Source: Puniceicoccaceae bacterium Marseille-Q1082
Lineage (GTDB): Bacteria > Verrucomicrobiota > Verrucomicrobiia > Opitutales > Intestinicryptomonadaceae
Assembly (NCBI GenBank): GCA_904424815.1
Contig: CAJGBI010000001.1
Span: forward strand, 1,507,671-1,571,670
Length of the DNA stretch: 64,000 bases
Direction: 5' to 3'
A program made the translations under genes and the position numbers. A model generated the notes under the pieces. That model ran no database searches. It was not told the DNA's origin and was given only the letters and a program-made list of their open reading frames with translations. Shown piece by piece: positions 40,699 to 49,529 of the stretch; the first letter of the stretch is position 1; each line of letters begins with the position of its first letter.

Positions 40699-41253
40699 AG
40701 CCGCCGCAATGCCGGCTTTCATTGAAGCCCCTTTTCAATTCACCGTTTCCATAAAAAGGGCTCCATTACGGGCGCAAGAGGCGCTTTCCATTTAATGCAA
40801 GCCCACTGTTGCGATTGCTTCGCAATTCTTCTATCCACATGCTTCCGGAGTTCGCCCCAAAAACCGCTTTTCCGATTTTGCGCAATGAAAACGAATTTTT
40901 GTTTAATCCGAAGCGCAACGAAGCTATAAAATAAAGTTTTCGGGAAGGATAAAACGCGTCGGCATTTTATTCGGATATATACAAAACTCCATATGCGGAA
41001 ACTTCGGGGGCAGGCGCATTGGCTTTGTCAATCGCCAGGGGGCTTGCCCCCCTCTGCGGCAGGCGCGCCCGCGCCCGCCGCAGCGCAACCAAGCCAGCGA
41101 ATCCATTTTGGATGAAGAGCGAGGGCGGGCGGCGGTGCCGCTTCCGTTGAAGAGGCTGACGCCCCTTACGGGCGCAAGGTGCGCCAGCCATTGAAGGGCT
41201 GCGTCCTTACGAAGATTGGCTTCGCCAATGCTTCTATCCCCTCCCCGTTCCTC

Positions 41254-41286
41254 ACAAAAAAACGAACCTCCCATGGGAGGTTCGTT
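41254..41286 (-). terminator. Palindromic terminator in repeat unit 1 (minus direction)
   Basis: AACGAACCTCCC pairs perfectly with GGGAGGTTCGTT (26 bp palindrome), and on the minus strand is followed by seven T's. It would stop transcription coming from the right. Confidence 0.7.
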
Positions 41287-41703
41287 AATACTTCCGGAGT
41301 TCGTTCTGAAAACCAAAGGTTCCCGATTTGGCGCAATGAAAACGAAAGCTTATTTTATCCGAAGCGCAGCGAGGCTATAAAATAAGGCTTTCGGGAAGGA
41401 TAAAATGCGTTGGCATTTTATTCGGATATATACAAAACTCCATATGCGGAAACTTCGGGGGCAGGCGCATTGGCTTTGCCAATCGCCAGGGGGCTTGCCC
41501 CCTCTGCGGCAGGCGCGCCCCGCGCCCGCCCAGCGCAACCAAGCGAGCGAATCCATTTTGAATGAAGAGCGAGGGCGGGCGGCAGTGCCGCTTCCATAGA
41601 AGGGGCTGGCGCCCCTTACGGGCGCAAGGTGCGCCAGCCATTGAAGGGCTGCGCCCTTACGAAGATTGGCTTCGCCAATGCTTCTATCCCCTCCCCATTC
41701 CCC

Positions 41704-41736
41704 TCAAAAAAACGAACCTCCCATGAGAGGTTCGTT
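41704..41736 (-). terminator. Palindromic terminator in repeat unit 2 (minus direction)
   Basis: Same palindrome as unit 1 with one base change (CCATGAGAGG), with seven T's after it on the minus strand. It lies about 160 bases downstream of the oxidoreductase gene and probably ends that transcript. Confidence 0.7.
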
Positions 41737-41894
41737 AATACTTCCGGAGTTCGTTCTGAAAACCAAAGGTTTCCGATTTGGCGCAATGATTTTGGATGCG
41801 GGGCGAGTATAAGAAAGCCTTTAAGGGCGCGTGGCGTATTAAACATACGCGAGCGTAAAGGTTTTCTTAACGGAACCCCGCGCAAAAGCATTCG

Positions 41895-43058
41895 TCAAAC
41901 CATGGGAGTCCAAGCCGCGGAGTTTTTATTGCTCTCGAGGCAAGCGTCGATGAACACGAGGCCCATGCGTCCGTCGAGAACCGTGGCGTAGCGCGTATGG
42001 TCGTAGGAGAACGGCTTGCCTTCCTTCCACGCGCGTATGTCCTTTTCAAACTCGCGGTGCAGGCGCGCGTAGGCGTCGTGGAAGCCTTCGGCGTGGCCGG
42101 CGGGAATTTTGGGCTCTTTGAGAAGCTCCTCGGGGATATCTTTGAAGAAGCCGTCGTTGGGCATGACATTGCCGCGCCAGTAGACTCTGTCGGGCTGTCC
42201 TGGAAGCATGATTTTCACCTTTTCGGACTCTTCCTGACGCCATACGAGCGTGCCTTCGGAGCCGACAACTTCGAGCGCGAGGTCGTTTCTGTGTCCAATG
42301 CTGATTTGAGAAGCTCTTACCATCGCCTTGGCGCCGTTGGAAAGTTCGCAGTAGACGGTAGAATGGTCGTCGAGGTTGTTTACAACGGACTCCATGTGAG
42401 CCGAAACTTTCACGACATCGAGGCCTGTGACAAAGCGCAGCTGCATGAGCGCGTGGGTGCCGATGTCGCCGAGGCAGAGGGAACCGCCGGAGAATTTCGG
42501 GTCGGTGCGCCAATTCGCGCTCTTTTCACTCTTTTTGGCGAGCCATCCCTGGATGTAGGAGGCGTCCGCCCAGCGGATTTCGCCGAGAAGGCCGCTGGTG
42601 ACTATAAAGCGAGAAAGCCAGGAAGTCCAGTGACCGAGGTATGTGTGGGCGACGGCGAAAGGCAGGCCGCGCTTCACGGCTTCGTCGGCGAGGATGTCTG
42701 CCTGCTCGCGGTTCACGGTGAGCGGCTTTTCGCACATGACGGGAATTCCGGCCTCTATTGCCTTGATGGCCGGGTCGAAGTGGACGAAATTGGGGGTGAC
42801 GATAAGGATATAGTCGAGCTTCTGGTCGTCGGGCAGATTTTTCTGGTCGTTGATCATGTCGACGTAAGAGGGGTATCCCTTGATGGGATAGGGCCATTTT
42901 GCCGCCTCGTCCATGGCGATCTTCGGGTCGGGGTGGAGGGCCGCCGCCGTCACGCGGCGCGTGCCGTCCGAAAAAATCGCCTTCTGATGGGGCTGGGCGA
43001 TAAACGCCCCGCAGCCGCCGCCTACGAGTCCTACATTTAGAGGTCTGGGTGATGCCAT
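41895..43058 (-). CDS. Gfo/Idh/MocA family NAD(P)-dependent oxidoreductase
   Basis: About 387 residues from ATG 43058 with AAAGGATAT upstream; the frame extends to 43142 without a good start. Rossmann motif NVGLVGGGCGAFIAQPHQ, then ILIVTPNFVHFDPAIKAIEAGIPVMCEKPLTVN with the EKP motif, and GDIGTHALMQLRFVTG in the C-terminal substrate domain (the G-D-x-G-x-H catalytic region). Family members oxidise or epimerise sugars and inositols. It has no signal peptide, in contrast to the paralogue at 56097. Monocistronic. Confidence 0.88.
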   Translation of the reverse strand: MASPRPLNVGLVGGGCGAFIAQPHQKAIFSDGTRRVTAAALHPDPKIAMDEAAKWPYPIKGYPSYVDMINDQKNLPDDQKLDYILIVTPNFVHFDPAIKAIEAGIPVMCEKPLTVNREQADILADEAVKRGLPFAVAHTYLGHWTSWLSRFIVTSGLLGEIRWADASYIQGWLAKKSEKSANWRTDPKFSGGSLCLGDIGTHALMQLRFVTGLDVVKVSAHMESVVNNLDDHSTVYCELSNGAKAMVRASQISIGHRNDLALEVVGSEGTLVWRQEESEKVKIMLPGQPDRVYWRGNVMPNDGFFKDIPEELLKEPKIPAGHAEGFHDAYARLHREFEKDIRAWKEGKPFSYDHTRYATVLDGRMGLVFIDACLESNKNSAAWTPMV

Positions 43059-43559
43059 TTTTATATCCTTTTTTTGCGTTAAAAAAATCTTCGGCGGGCT
43101 TCCTTCTGAAGCCGCGCGGGAGCTTAGAACCCCCGCGCCCATAACGCCGCCGCATTGGAGACAACGCTAACGAAACGCCGCCGCGTTTCAACAATTTTTT
43201 TGAGAAACGTTTTTGAGCGCCCCAAAGGCGGGCTGATTTTCAGGTTTATTGTAAAAAATCCAACTATGCCGCGGGCGAAAACCAGATTAACCTCCCCAAT
43301 AGCGGAGATTCAGCCCCCGCGACTTTTGCCCAACATCCGAAAAAGCGGCGATTTCCTGCGGGCGCAATATCCGAAACCCCAAGACCTCAAGGGCGGCTCT
43401 TCCCGAGCAATCGGGCAACCGGCGCCTCTGCCGCGCCCGCGCTATTTGCGCGCGGCTTTCAAAAAAAATCCGGCAAAAAAAAAGCGCAAAATCAGCCGCG
43501 CTTCCAATATCCGAAATTTATTCTCGATTTTTGACCGCCGCATGAAATATTAAGCGGAT
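43059..43559. other. Intergenic region, no supported gene
   Basis: About 500 bases between divergent genes. A plus-strand frame 43155-43553 exists but has a Lys/Arg/Pro-rich composition, no ribosome-binding site and no recognisable domain. The region likely holds the promoters of the oxidoreductase and of the Tol operon. Nothing else seen. Confidence 0.4.
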
Positions 43560-44471
43560 ATGTATTGTGCATTCGTATCTTTCCTCGGATCCCCCGTGTT
43601 GGCGTCGTCGCTAACAGACTACTTTTTCCAATCGAACTTCGCGGGACAGGTCATAGTCGTCATATTGCTCGGATTCAGCCTTCTGGCGTGGGGAGCGATG
43701 TTCTGCAAAAAAGCGGATCTTTCGGAAATGAAAAAGCAAAACGCCGCGGCCGCCCGCGCCCTCGCGCGCTCCGATTCGGTCGCCGAAGCCGCCGCCGCCA
43801 GGGGATTGGCCGGCCCGTACGCGGCCATTATCCGCGACGCAGCGGCAGCCCTCGAACAGTCCGGAGCGAAAAACGCAGCGTCAAGCGACGACAAAAACTC
43901 CGCCATGACTTTTGTCGACAACGCGCTCCAACGCTCGCTGTCCCGCCAGCTGATGAAATACGAATCGAACATGATTCTGCTTGGAACCGTGATCAGCGGC
44001 GCGCCGTTTCTCGGGCTTCTCGGGACTGCGTGGGGCGTTATGGACTGTTTCGGCTCTATGAGCGCGCAGGCGTCGGTGACGCTGCAACAGCTCGCCCCGG
44101 GCGTTGCGGGCGCGCTGCTGACGACGGTCGCGGGGCTGTTCGTCGCAATCCCCGCGGTATTCGGCTACAACTATTTGACAAGCAAATCGCGCGAGCTCAT
44201 TACGGAAACCGAAAACTTCGCGAGCCTGGTTTCGGACATAATCGAAATGCAGATGCGCACGTCCGCAGCATACGCGGGGGCGGCATACGCGCCCGCCGCG
44301 CAGCGGCCTTCGGAGCCGGAGCGCCGGCAATTCGCGCCGCCGCCCGAACCCGCGCGCCGCGCGCCGGCTTTCCAGAATCAAGCGGAAAGCGCGGAGCGCG
44401 CGGAGACGATAGACTTTTCGCTCGACGACGACCCTGACTCCCCCACCCCACCCCGCGACTTCGACGATTAG
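43560..44471 (+). CDS. tolQ: TolQ/ExbB/MotA-family proton channel protein
   Basis: 303 residues. Three membrane segments: about 28-48 (FAGQVIVVILLGFSLLAWGAMF), 140-165 (YESNMILLGTVISGAPFLGLLGTAWGVMD) and 180-205 (APGVAGALLTTVAGLFVAIPAVFGYNYL), with the typical MotA_ExbB signature GLLGTAWGVMDCF. The C-terminal 60 residues (PAAQRPSEPERRQFAPPPEPARR) are a Pro/Ala-rich tail longer than usual. With the next two genes it forms a TolQRA-like operon that uses the proton motive force to energise outer-membrane constriction or maintenance. Confidence 0.88.
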   Translation: MYCAFVSFLGSPVLASSLTDYFFQSNFAGQVIVVILLGFSLLAWGAMFCKKADLSEMKKQNAAAARALARSDSVAEAAAARGLAGPYAAIIRDAAAALEQSGAKNAASSDDKNSAMTFVDNALQRSLSRQLMKYESNMILLGTVISGAPFLGLLGTAWGVMDCFGSMSAQASVTLQQLAPGVAGALLTTVAGLFVAIPAVFGYNYLTSKSRELITETENFASLVSDIIEMQMRTSAAYAGAAYAPAAQRPSEPERRQFAPPPEPARRAPAFQNQAESAERAETIDFSLDDDPDSPTPPRDFDD

Positions 44472-44478
44472 GGAAGCC

Positions 44479-44892
44479 ATGAAAATCAGACGCCATATAC
44501 CGCCGCCAGCCGCAATGACGGAGCTCAACGTCACGCCCCTGATGGACTTGGCGTTTTCGCTTCTCATAATATTTATGATAAGCACCCCGCTATTGGAGCA
44601 GACCATACCGGTCAACCTTCCCCGGCAGGACTCCAACAGCGCGAGCGCGCGCCCCGACATCGACTTCCAGCTCATAACGATAAAGGAGGACGGCAGCGTC
44701 TACTGGGGCAGGCAGCGCGTGGACTTTCCGGAGCTCAACTCGCTGTTGGGTTCGCTATCGAAAATGCCCGAGCCGCCCGCTATCAGCCTGAGGGCGGACA
44801 GAAACCTGCGCTACCAGCAGGTGGTGGACGTCATAGACGCCATAAAGCGCAACAACCTCACCAAGCTGCACCTCGACACCGAAGTCAAATAA
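44479..44892 (+). CDS. tolR: TolR/ExbD-family protein
   Basis: 137 residues. N-terminal cytoplasmic stretch, a membrane helix MTELNVTPLMDLAFSLLIIFMISTPLL with the conserved Asp (PLMDLAF) that carries protons, then a periplasmic domain (IKEDGSVYWGRQRVDFPELNSLL, ISLRADRNLRYQQVVDVIDAIKRNNLTKLHLDTE) in the usual ExbD/TolR form. It lies seven bases after tolQ and is immediately followed by the TolA/TonB-like gene, so the three are co-translated. Confidence 0.9.
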   Translation: MKIRRHIPPPAAMTELNVTPLMDLAFSLLIIFMISTPLLEQTIPVNLPRQDSNSASARPDIDFQLITIKEDGSVYWGRQRVDFPELNSLLGSLSKMPEPPAISLRADRNLRYQQVVDVIDAIKRNNLTKLHLDTEVK

Positions 44893-45714
44893 ATGGAAGA
44901 GAAAAGCCATACGAAACTCGGGGCGTACTGCTCGATTGCGCTGCACGCGACTGTCGCGCTCGCCGCGGTCGTATCGGTGTTCGCAAAGGCGGTATTCAAA
45001 TCCGACGAGCCCCCTCCGCCGCCCGTGGTGTTCGAAATGGTAGAGCCCCTCCCTGAACCCGCGCCCGCCGCGCCCGCGCCTGCGGCGACCGAAATAGAGC
45101 TGCCGAAAATAGAAAATATAGAAAAGCCGAAACTTCCGGAGCCGGAACCTGAACCCGAGCCGGAGCCTGAACCCGAGCCGGAGCCTGAACCCGAGCCGAC
45201 GCCTGAACCCGAGCCGACGCCCGCGCCCGCACCGAAACCGAAACCCGCGCCGAAGCCGAAGCCAAAGCCGCAAAAAAAAGTCTCATACGAAGAATTTTTG
45301 AGAAGAAACCCCGGCAAGCGAAACGCCAAGCCCTCCAAGCCGCGCCCGACAACGCGCAAAATCACAGTGGGAAAAGTCTACGCGAATTCTTCCAACCTCG
45401 ACAGCCTTGTGAAGATATCGGCGTCCGCAACCACTGGAGCCGCGATGAAAAATGAGCTCGCCGCCTACACGCAATACATAAATCTGACGGCAAAGCGCAA
45501 CTGGGTCTCCCCGCAGGATATCTACGACCCCCTTGAAGCGGAGATTTCGTTTAAAATTTCAAAACACGGCGCGATATCCGACGTTCGGATTTTGAAGAGC
45601 AGCGGCAACGCCGCGTTTGACAATTCCGTAGTTGCGACGTTCAAGACTATATCGCTAATGCCGCCGCCCGACAAACAGCCCCACACGGTGACGCTAACCT
45701 TCCGGGCCGATTAG
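44893..45714 (+). CDS. TolA/TonB-like energy transducer with Glu-Pro repeat tract
   Basis: 273 residues. One N-terminal membrane helix (GAYCSIALHATVALAAVVSVFAKAVF), then a rigid spacer of alternating Glu-Pro and Lys-Pro repeats (about residues 75-135), and a C-terminal TonB/TolA-like domain (YINLTAKRNWVSPQDIYDPLEAEISFKISKHGAISDVRILKSSGNAAFDNSVV) typical of periplasm-spanning transducers. The start follows the tolR stop directly. The (EP)n part is a low-complexity DNA tract that could vary in length between strains. Whether it serves Tol-Pal or TonB-dependent receptors is undecided; tolB and pal are not nearby. Confidence 0.8.
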   Translation: MEEKSHTKLGAYCSIALHATVALAAVVSVFAKAVFKSDEPPPPPVVFEMVEPLPEPAPAAPAPAATEIELPKIENIEKPKLPEPEPEPEPEPEPEPEPEPEPTPEPEPTPAPAPKPKPAPKPKPKPQKKVSYEEFLRRNPGKRNAKPSKPRPTTRKITVGKVYANSSNLDSLVKISASATTGAAMKNELAAYTQYINLTAKRNWVSPQDIYDPLEAEISFKISKHGAISDVRILKSSGNAAFDNSVVATFKTISLMPPPDKQPHTVTLTFRAD

Positions 45715-46102
45715 CGCGCAACCGCAATTCTCCCGCCTTAATCGGCACAACAAGGGAAAAAACGCTGCATAAAAGAAAAGCCGCTTTACGCCCCCATATC
45801 GCAAAAAACCCCCCGCCCCAAAGGCCATTTAATCCGCGCTCCGCAGACTTTGGGGCCTATGAACCCCAACCCAACGCGGCTGCGCCGTTGCGGAAGAGAA
45901 AGCCGTTTGTTTGATTTTATGCCGCGCGCAAATAAATAAACGGCAAATGAAACTCGGGCTTCGGTTTTTACCCAATATCCAGCCAATCCCCGTCAAACAC
46001 GCTTTTCTTTGCCAAACCTTCCGGCAACCTCAATGGGGACAGGCGCATTGCAAATTCAATCGCCGCGAGGGGCACGCTTTCAACGGCGGGAGCGCCGCGG
46101 TG
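45715..46102. other. Intergenic region, no supported gene
   Basis: About 390 bases between convergent genes. A stretch near 46020-46075 (CAGGCGCATTGCAAATTCAATCGCC) loosely resembles the repeat unit at 41 kb (CAGGCGCATTGGCTTTGCCAATCGCC), suggesting a degraded relative of that repeat. No terminator is obvious for either gene. Confidence 0.4.
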
Positions 46103-47815
46103 CTATTTGCCGAATTGCGGAAGGAAAGGTTTCAGTATCTGCACCTGGGAGGACAGCGGCAGGCCGGAATTTGCCACATTCCATGCCAATATAACGGCGT
46201 CCGCTCCGAGGCCCGCTGCGATTTCAAAACCCTTTTTGGCGGCTTGCGGATTCGACTTTGCCACCTCCGCGGAAAGCGCGCAAAGCCTGTCGTGCGGGAA
46301 ACTCGCGGCGCGGTAAATGTTCTCAGCAACGAAGTCTATCGCCGCCGCCGCATTGCCCGCCTTGGCGAAATTGCGCGCAATCGCTATCGCCACGGGGGAA
46401 ATCTCCTTGGCGCCTTTGAGCTCGGCGATTGCGGCGCCGTTTATCTTTTCGCACAGCGCCTTGTCGGCGGAGGCGGCGATATACGCGAAATCCGCGAGGG
46501 CCGCGGCGCGGTATAGTTCGGGGTTTTTAGCGCGTTGGCAACTTGTCTTCGCAAGGCGCGAGCATGTCGGCGAAATTTTCTCGAGAACCTCCGGATAGGC
46601 GAGCGAAACTTTCGACGCCGCCCGCGCGAGAGCCTTGGTATTTTTTCCGAAAGCCGCGGCGGCGATCCTCGCGTGGGAATAGTCGCGCGACGCCGGGTCT
46701 TTTATGGTTTCGGCGATGGAAAATGCGGCCTCGAAATACCCGCGCCGCGCGACGCCGGCTACTAGGTCGGAAAGGAAGTCGTTTTTCTGGCGGCCGTCCG
46801 GCATTCTGGAGGCGAGCGCAATTGCGTCCATGTAGTTTTCGGAATTGCCGGCGGTGCTTGCAATTTTCGCGAACGTGCCCTCAAAGAGCCTGGCTTCGGC
46901 GACTTTCCTCGCGACTTCTATGGCCTTGTTTTCCATTCCGACATCGGCGAACAGCACGGACATGTCCGCGTAGGCTTTGTCGCGTATCTGCGGGGCGTTT
47001 ATTTTAGAAATGTTTTCGAGCGCGCCTTCGAGAATTTTCACGAACTCCGCAAAAAGTTCGGGCGAGTCCGCCCTGGCGGAAAGCGCCTTTGCGCGCAGCG
47101 CCGGAACGGCGCTTATGTCGTAGGCGACCATCGCCGCCTGCGTCCTTGCCTCGGAGATGAAGAGCTTTTTGTCGGCGATTTTCTTGGCGCGCGGCGCGGG
47201 CTTCGGCCTGGAGGGGGATAAAACCTTCGCTATGTCGGCGGCAGCGTCCGACTGCGAGCCGAGCCGCGAGGCGAAGTCGGAGAAATCCCCGCGCTCTATC
47301 CTGCTTTTGTCAAACACGTCCGAAACGGATTTCGCGAGCTCGGCCGAAATCCGCTTTTGGGCCTCTTCGGAAATTTTCCCGTCGGCGGCCGCCGCCTGCA
47401 CGAGAGCCGCGAGAACGCAAACGTCCCCTCCGCTGAGCCCTTCGTTTACGACTACCGGCCACGCGATGCCAACTTCCGCGAGGTTCGGGTTGTAAAGCAG
47501 AGCAAGCTTGGGAATAATTTTAGAGACGAGCTCGGAATACGCGACGGGGCCGATACGGGTGGCGGAATCTGTCATGACTTTGAGCGCTATCGTCGATTCC
47601 GGATATCTTTCGACGATTTTCCTGACGGACGCAACCGCGTCGTCGCAAAGATTTTTTGCCGTCTTGTAGTCGGCCTCTCCAAACGCCTTTGCGGCGCGCT
47701 CGACGTTTGCGGACGCCCCGACATACTCCCGGTTTGCGTCCTTTTCGGAGGACGCCGAACACGCCGAAACGAACGCGGCGCTCACCGCTACAATCGCTGT
47801 AAAAATTTTCTGCAT
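46103..47815 (-). CDS. Lipoprotein with helical-repeat body
   Basis: 570 residues. Lipobox VSAC near residue 19 (signal MQKIFTAIVAVSAAFVSAC), so probably outer-membrane or periplasmic lipoprotein. The body is Ala-rich helices with TPR-like character (KAFGEADYKTAKNLCDDAVASVRKIVERYPES, and AIEVARKVAEARLFEGTFAKIASTAG, AIDFVAENIYRAASFPHDRLCALS). No catalytic motif is recognised. It converges on the TolA-like gene and may serve envelope maintenance, but that is only a suggestion from position. Confidence 0.75.
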   Translation of the reverse strand: MQKIFTAIVAVSAAFVSACSASSEKDANREYVGASANVERAAKAFGEADYKTAKNLCDDAVASVRKIVERYPESTIALKVMTDSATRIGPVAYSELVSKIIPKLALLYNPNLAEVGIAWPVVVNEGLSGGDVCVLAALVQAAAADGKISEEAQKRISAELAKSVSDVFDKSRIERGDFSDFASRLGSQSDAAADIAKVLSPSRPKPAPRAKKIADKKLFISEARTQAAMVAYDISAVPALRAKALSARADSPELFAEFVKILEGALENISKINAPQIRDKAYADMSVLFADVGMENKAIEVARKVAEARLFEGTFAKIASTAGNSENYMDAIALASRMPDGRQKNDFLSDLVAGVARRGYFEAAFSIAETIKDPASRDYSHARIAAAAFGKNTKALARAASKVSLAYPEVLEKISPTCSRLAKTSCQRAKNPELYRAAALADFAYIAASADKALCEKINGAAIAELKGAKEISPVAIAIARNFAKAGNAAAAIDFVAENIYRAASFPHDRLCALSAEVAKSNPQAAKKGFEIAAGLGADAVILAWNVANSGLPLSSQVQILKPFLPQFGK

Positions 47816-47899
47816 ACGCGCTAAATTAACACCGCTTTCGCCGTTGTAAAGCCTATCTTTAACGACGCCGAACCGCGGCGGAAAGCAGGGGAAGGCTCG

Positions 47900-47935
47900 A
47901 AAAAAAACGCGGCGGGCGCAAGGCGCCGAGCCGCG
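47900..47935 (-). terminator. Intrinsic terminator of the CoA-transferase / decarboxylase operon
   Basis: On the minus strand CGCGGC-T-C-GGCGC / GCGCC-C-GCCGCG hairpin followed by eight T's, just after the CoA-transferase stop. Confidence 0.8.
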
Positions 47936-47962
47936 GTTCGCAATCAGAAAGGAACGAAAATA

Positions 47963-49447
47963 TCAGTCGAACCTCGCCTTGCGCATGTCCTTTTCGCGCA
48001 GGAAAGCCTCATGGAGCGCGTAGGCCTTCGAGAGCGTGAGCGGCGTGTGGCCGCACGGCACCGCTTTGAGAAAGTCGCGCAGAATCGGCTTATAGTCCTC
48101 GTGGGCGCAGTTTTCGATGATGATGTGCGCGCGCTCCAGCGGGGTTTTCCCGCGCAGATCCGCAACGCCGTTTTCCGTGGCGATGACGTTTACGCTGTGC
48201 TCGGTGTGGTCGCAGTGCGAGACGTTGGGGACTATCGCGCTTATCAATCCGCCCTTGGCGACGGACGGGCAGGTGTATATGGAAAGATACGCCGCCCTCG
48301 TGAAGTCGCCGCTGCCGCCAATGCCGTTCATTATGTTTTTGCCCATAATGTGCGAGCTGTTGACGTTGCCGGAGAGATCAACCTCGATGGCGGTGTTCAT
48401 CGAAATCACGCCTATCCTGCGCGCGACCTCCGGACTGTTGGAAATCTCCTGCGGGCGGAGAACGAGCTTGTCCTTAAAGAATTTGATGTTTTGGTACACT
48501 TCGTCGATTTTTCCGGCCGTGCACGTCAGCGACGTTGCGGAAGCGCACTTGATGTGGCCGTGCTCGATGAGGTCGATGACGGAGTCCTGCAAAACCTCGG
48601 AGTACATGGAGAACTGCGGAATGTCGGGGTTGTCGCCGAGAGCCCCGAGAACCGCGTTTGCTATGTTGCCGACGCCGCTTTGTATCGGCAAAAACTGCGG
48701 GGGTATTCTGCCCGCCTTCATTTCGGCGGCGAGGAAGTCGGCGACATTGTGGCCTATTTTCTGCGTGACGGGGTCGCCTGGCTTGAACGGAGCCACCTGG
48801 TCGGGCATATCGGTGTTGACGATGCCGACGATTTTCCCGGGGTCAACCTTTACGACGGGGCTGCCTATGCGGTCGCCCGCGGAGTAAATGGGAATCTCGC
48901 GGCGGAACGGGGGATTGGCGGTCTCGTAGATGTCGTGGATGCCGTAGAGCTCCCTGGACTGGTGCGCGTTGAGCTCTATCAGGATTTTGTCGGCGAGCTT
49001 CAGCCCCGTGGGCGATATGCCGACGGAAGTGGTGAGGAGAATCTCGCCGCTGTCGCTGACGTCGGCGGCCTCGACTATCGCCCAGTCAAACTTGCCCATG
49101 AAGCCGTAGTTCATGTACTGGGGCGTCATCGAGAGGTGGAGGTCGGTGTAGCGTATCTCGCCCGAATTCGCGCCGGCGCGGATGTCGGCGTTGGTCTGGT
49201 ACGGCGCGCGGTAGCTTATCGCCTTGGCGCGCGCTAGAACACCTTCGCACAGGTCGCCGGAAGAGGCGCCCGTGATGACGGCGACTTTGAATTCCCTGCC
49301 TTCGGCGTGCTCCTTTTCGGCCTTGGCCGCTATGGCCGAAGGAATCGCCTTTGTCGCGCCCGCGGGGGTAAATCCGCTGAACGCGATCTGTTGACCGTTT
49401 TGAATGAGGCTCGCGGCCTCTTCGGGTGTGAGATGTTGGTAGCTCAT
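47963..49447 (-). CDS. Succinyl/propionyl-CoA:acetate or succinate CoA-transferase (acetyl-CoA hydrolase/transferase family)
   Basis: 494 residues, the usual length. N-terminal GQQIAFSGFTPAGATKAIPSAIAAKA, then GEILLTTSVGISPTG, GVGNIANAVLGALGD and FSMYSEVLQDSVIDLIEHG, which holds the catalytic Glu (SEV). The C-terminal GGSGDFTRAAYLSIYTCPSVAKGG fits the family too. Such enzymes move CoA between propionyl-CoA and succinate or acetate, releasing propionate. As the last gene after a methylmalonyl-CoA decarboxylase cluster, it fits the final step of the succinate-propionate route (ScpC/Cat1-like). Acceptor specificity is inferred from context. Confidence 0.88.
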   Translation of the reverse strand: MSYQHLTPEEAASLIQNGQQIAFSGFTPAGATKAIPSAIAAKAEKEHAEGREFKVAVITGASSGDLCEGVLARAKAISYRAPYQTNADIRAGANSGEIRYTDLHLSMTPQYMNYGFMGKFDWAIVEAADVSDSGEILLTTSVGISPTGLKLADKILIELNAHQSRELYGIHDIYETANPPFRREIPIYSAGDRIGSPVVKVDPGKIVGIVNTDMPDQVAPFKPGDPVTQKIGHNVADFLAAEMKAGRIPPQFLPIQSGVGNIANAVLGALGDNPDIPQFSMYSEVLQDSVIDLIEHGHIKCASATSLTCTAGKIDEVYQNIKFFKDKLVLRPQEISNSPEVARRIGVISMNTAIEVDLSGNVNSSHIMGKNIMNGIGGSGDFTRAAYLSIYTCPSVAKGGLISAIVPNVSHCDHTEHSVNVIATENGVADLRGKTPLERAHIIIENCAHEDYKPILRDFLKAVPCGHTPLTLSKAYALHEAFLREKDMRKARFD

Positions 49448-49529
49448 TTTTCGATTGCGTAATTAGTTGAAATAACTGCACAAAAAAGGACGGCGCGCGG
49501 GGCTCCATCCGATTTTGCGGCAAGCCCCG

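Larger units (their letters stand above)
40745..41790. repeat. Non-coding tandem repeat, period about 450 bp
   Basis: Two nearly identical units (about 40906-41345 and 41346-41790) and a degenerate partial unit before them (about 40745-40905). The marker CTTCCGGAGTTCG recurs at 40842, 41291 and 41741. Units contain several strong hairpins (CCAGGGGGCTTGCCCCC; GGCTGGCGCC...GGCGCCAGCC-type) and an end palindrome. Open frames in it are not conserved between units, arguing against coding. It fills about 1.2 kb between the PIG-L gene and a convergent oxidoreductase gene. Confidence 0.75.

Noticed and set aside
40924-41641. Minus-strand open frames sharing a Trp/Arg/Pro-rich sequence in the 41-kb repeats
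   Set aside because: Frames differ in start and end between repeat units and lack start signals; the DNA repeat explains their similarity.
43155-43553. Plus-strand 132-codon open frame upstream of tolQ
   Set aside because: Basic, Pro-rich, no ribosome-binding site and no domain; typical of chance frames in GC-rich intergenic DNA.
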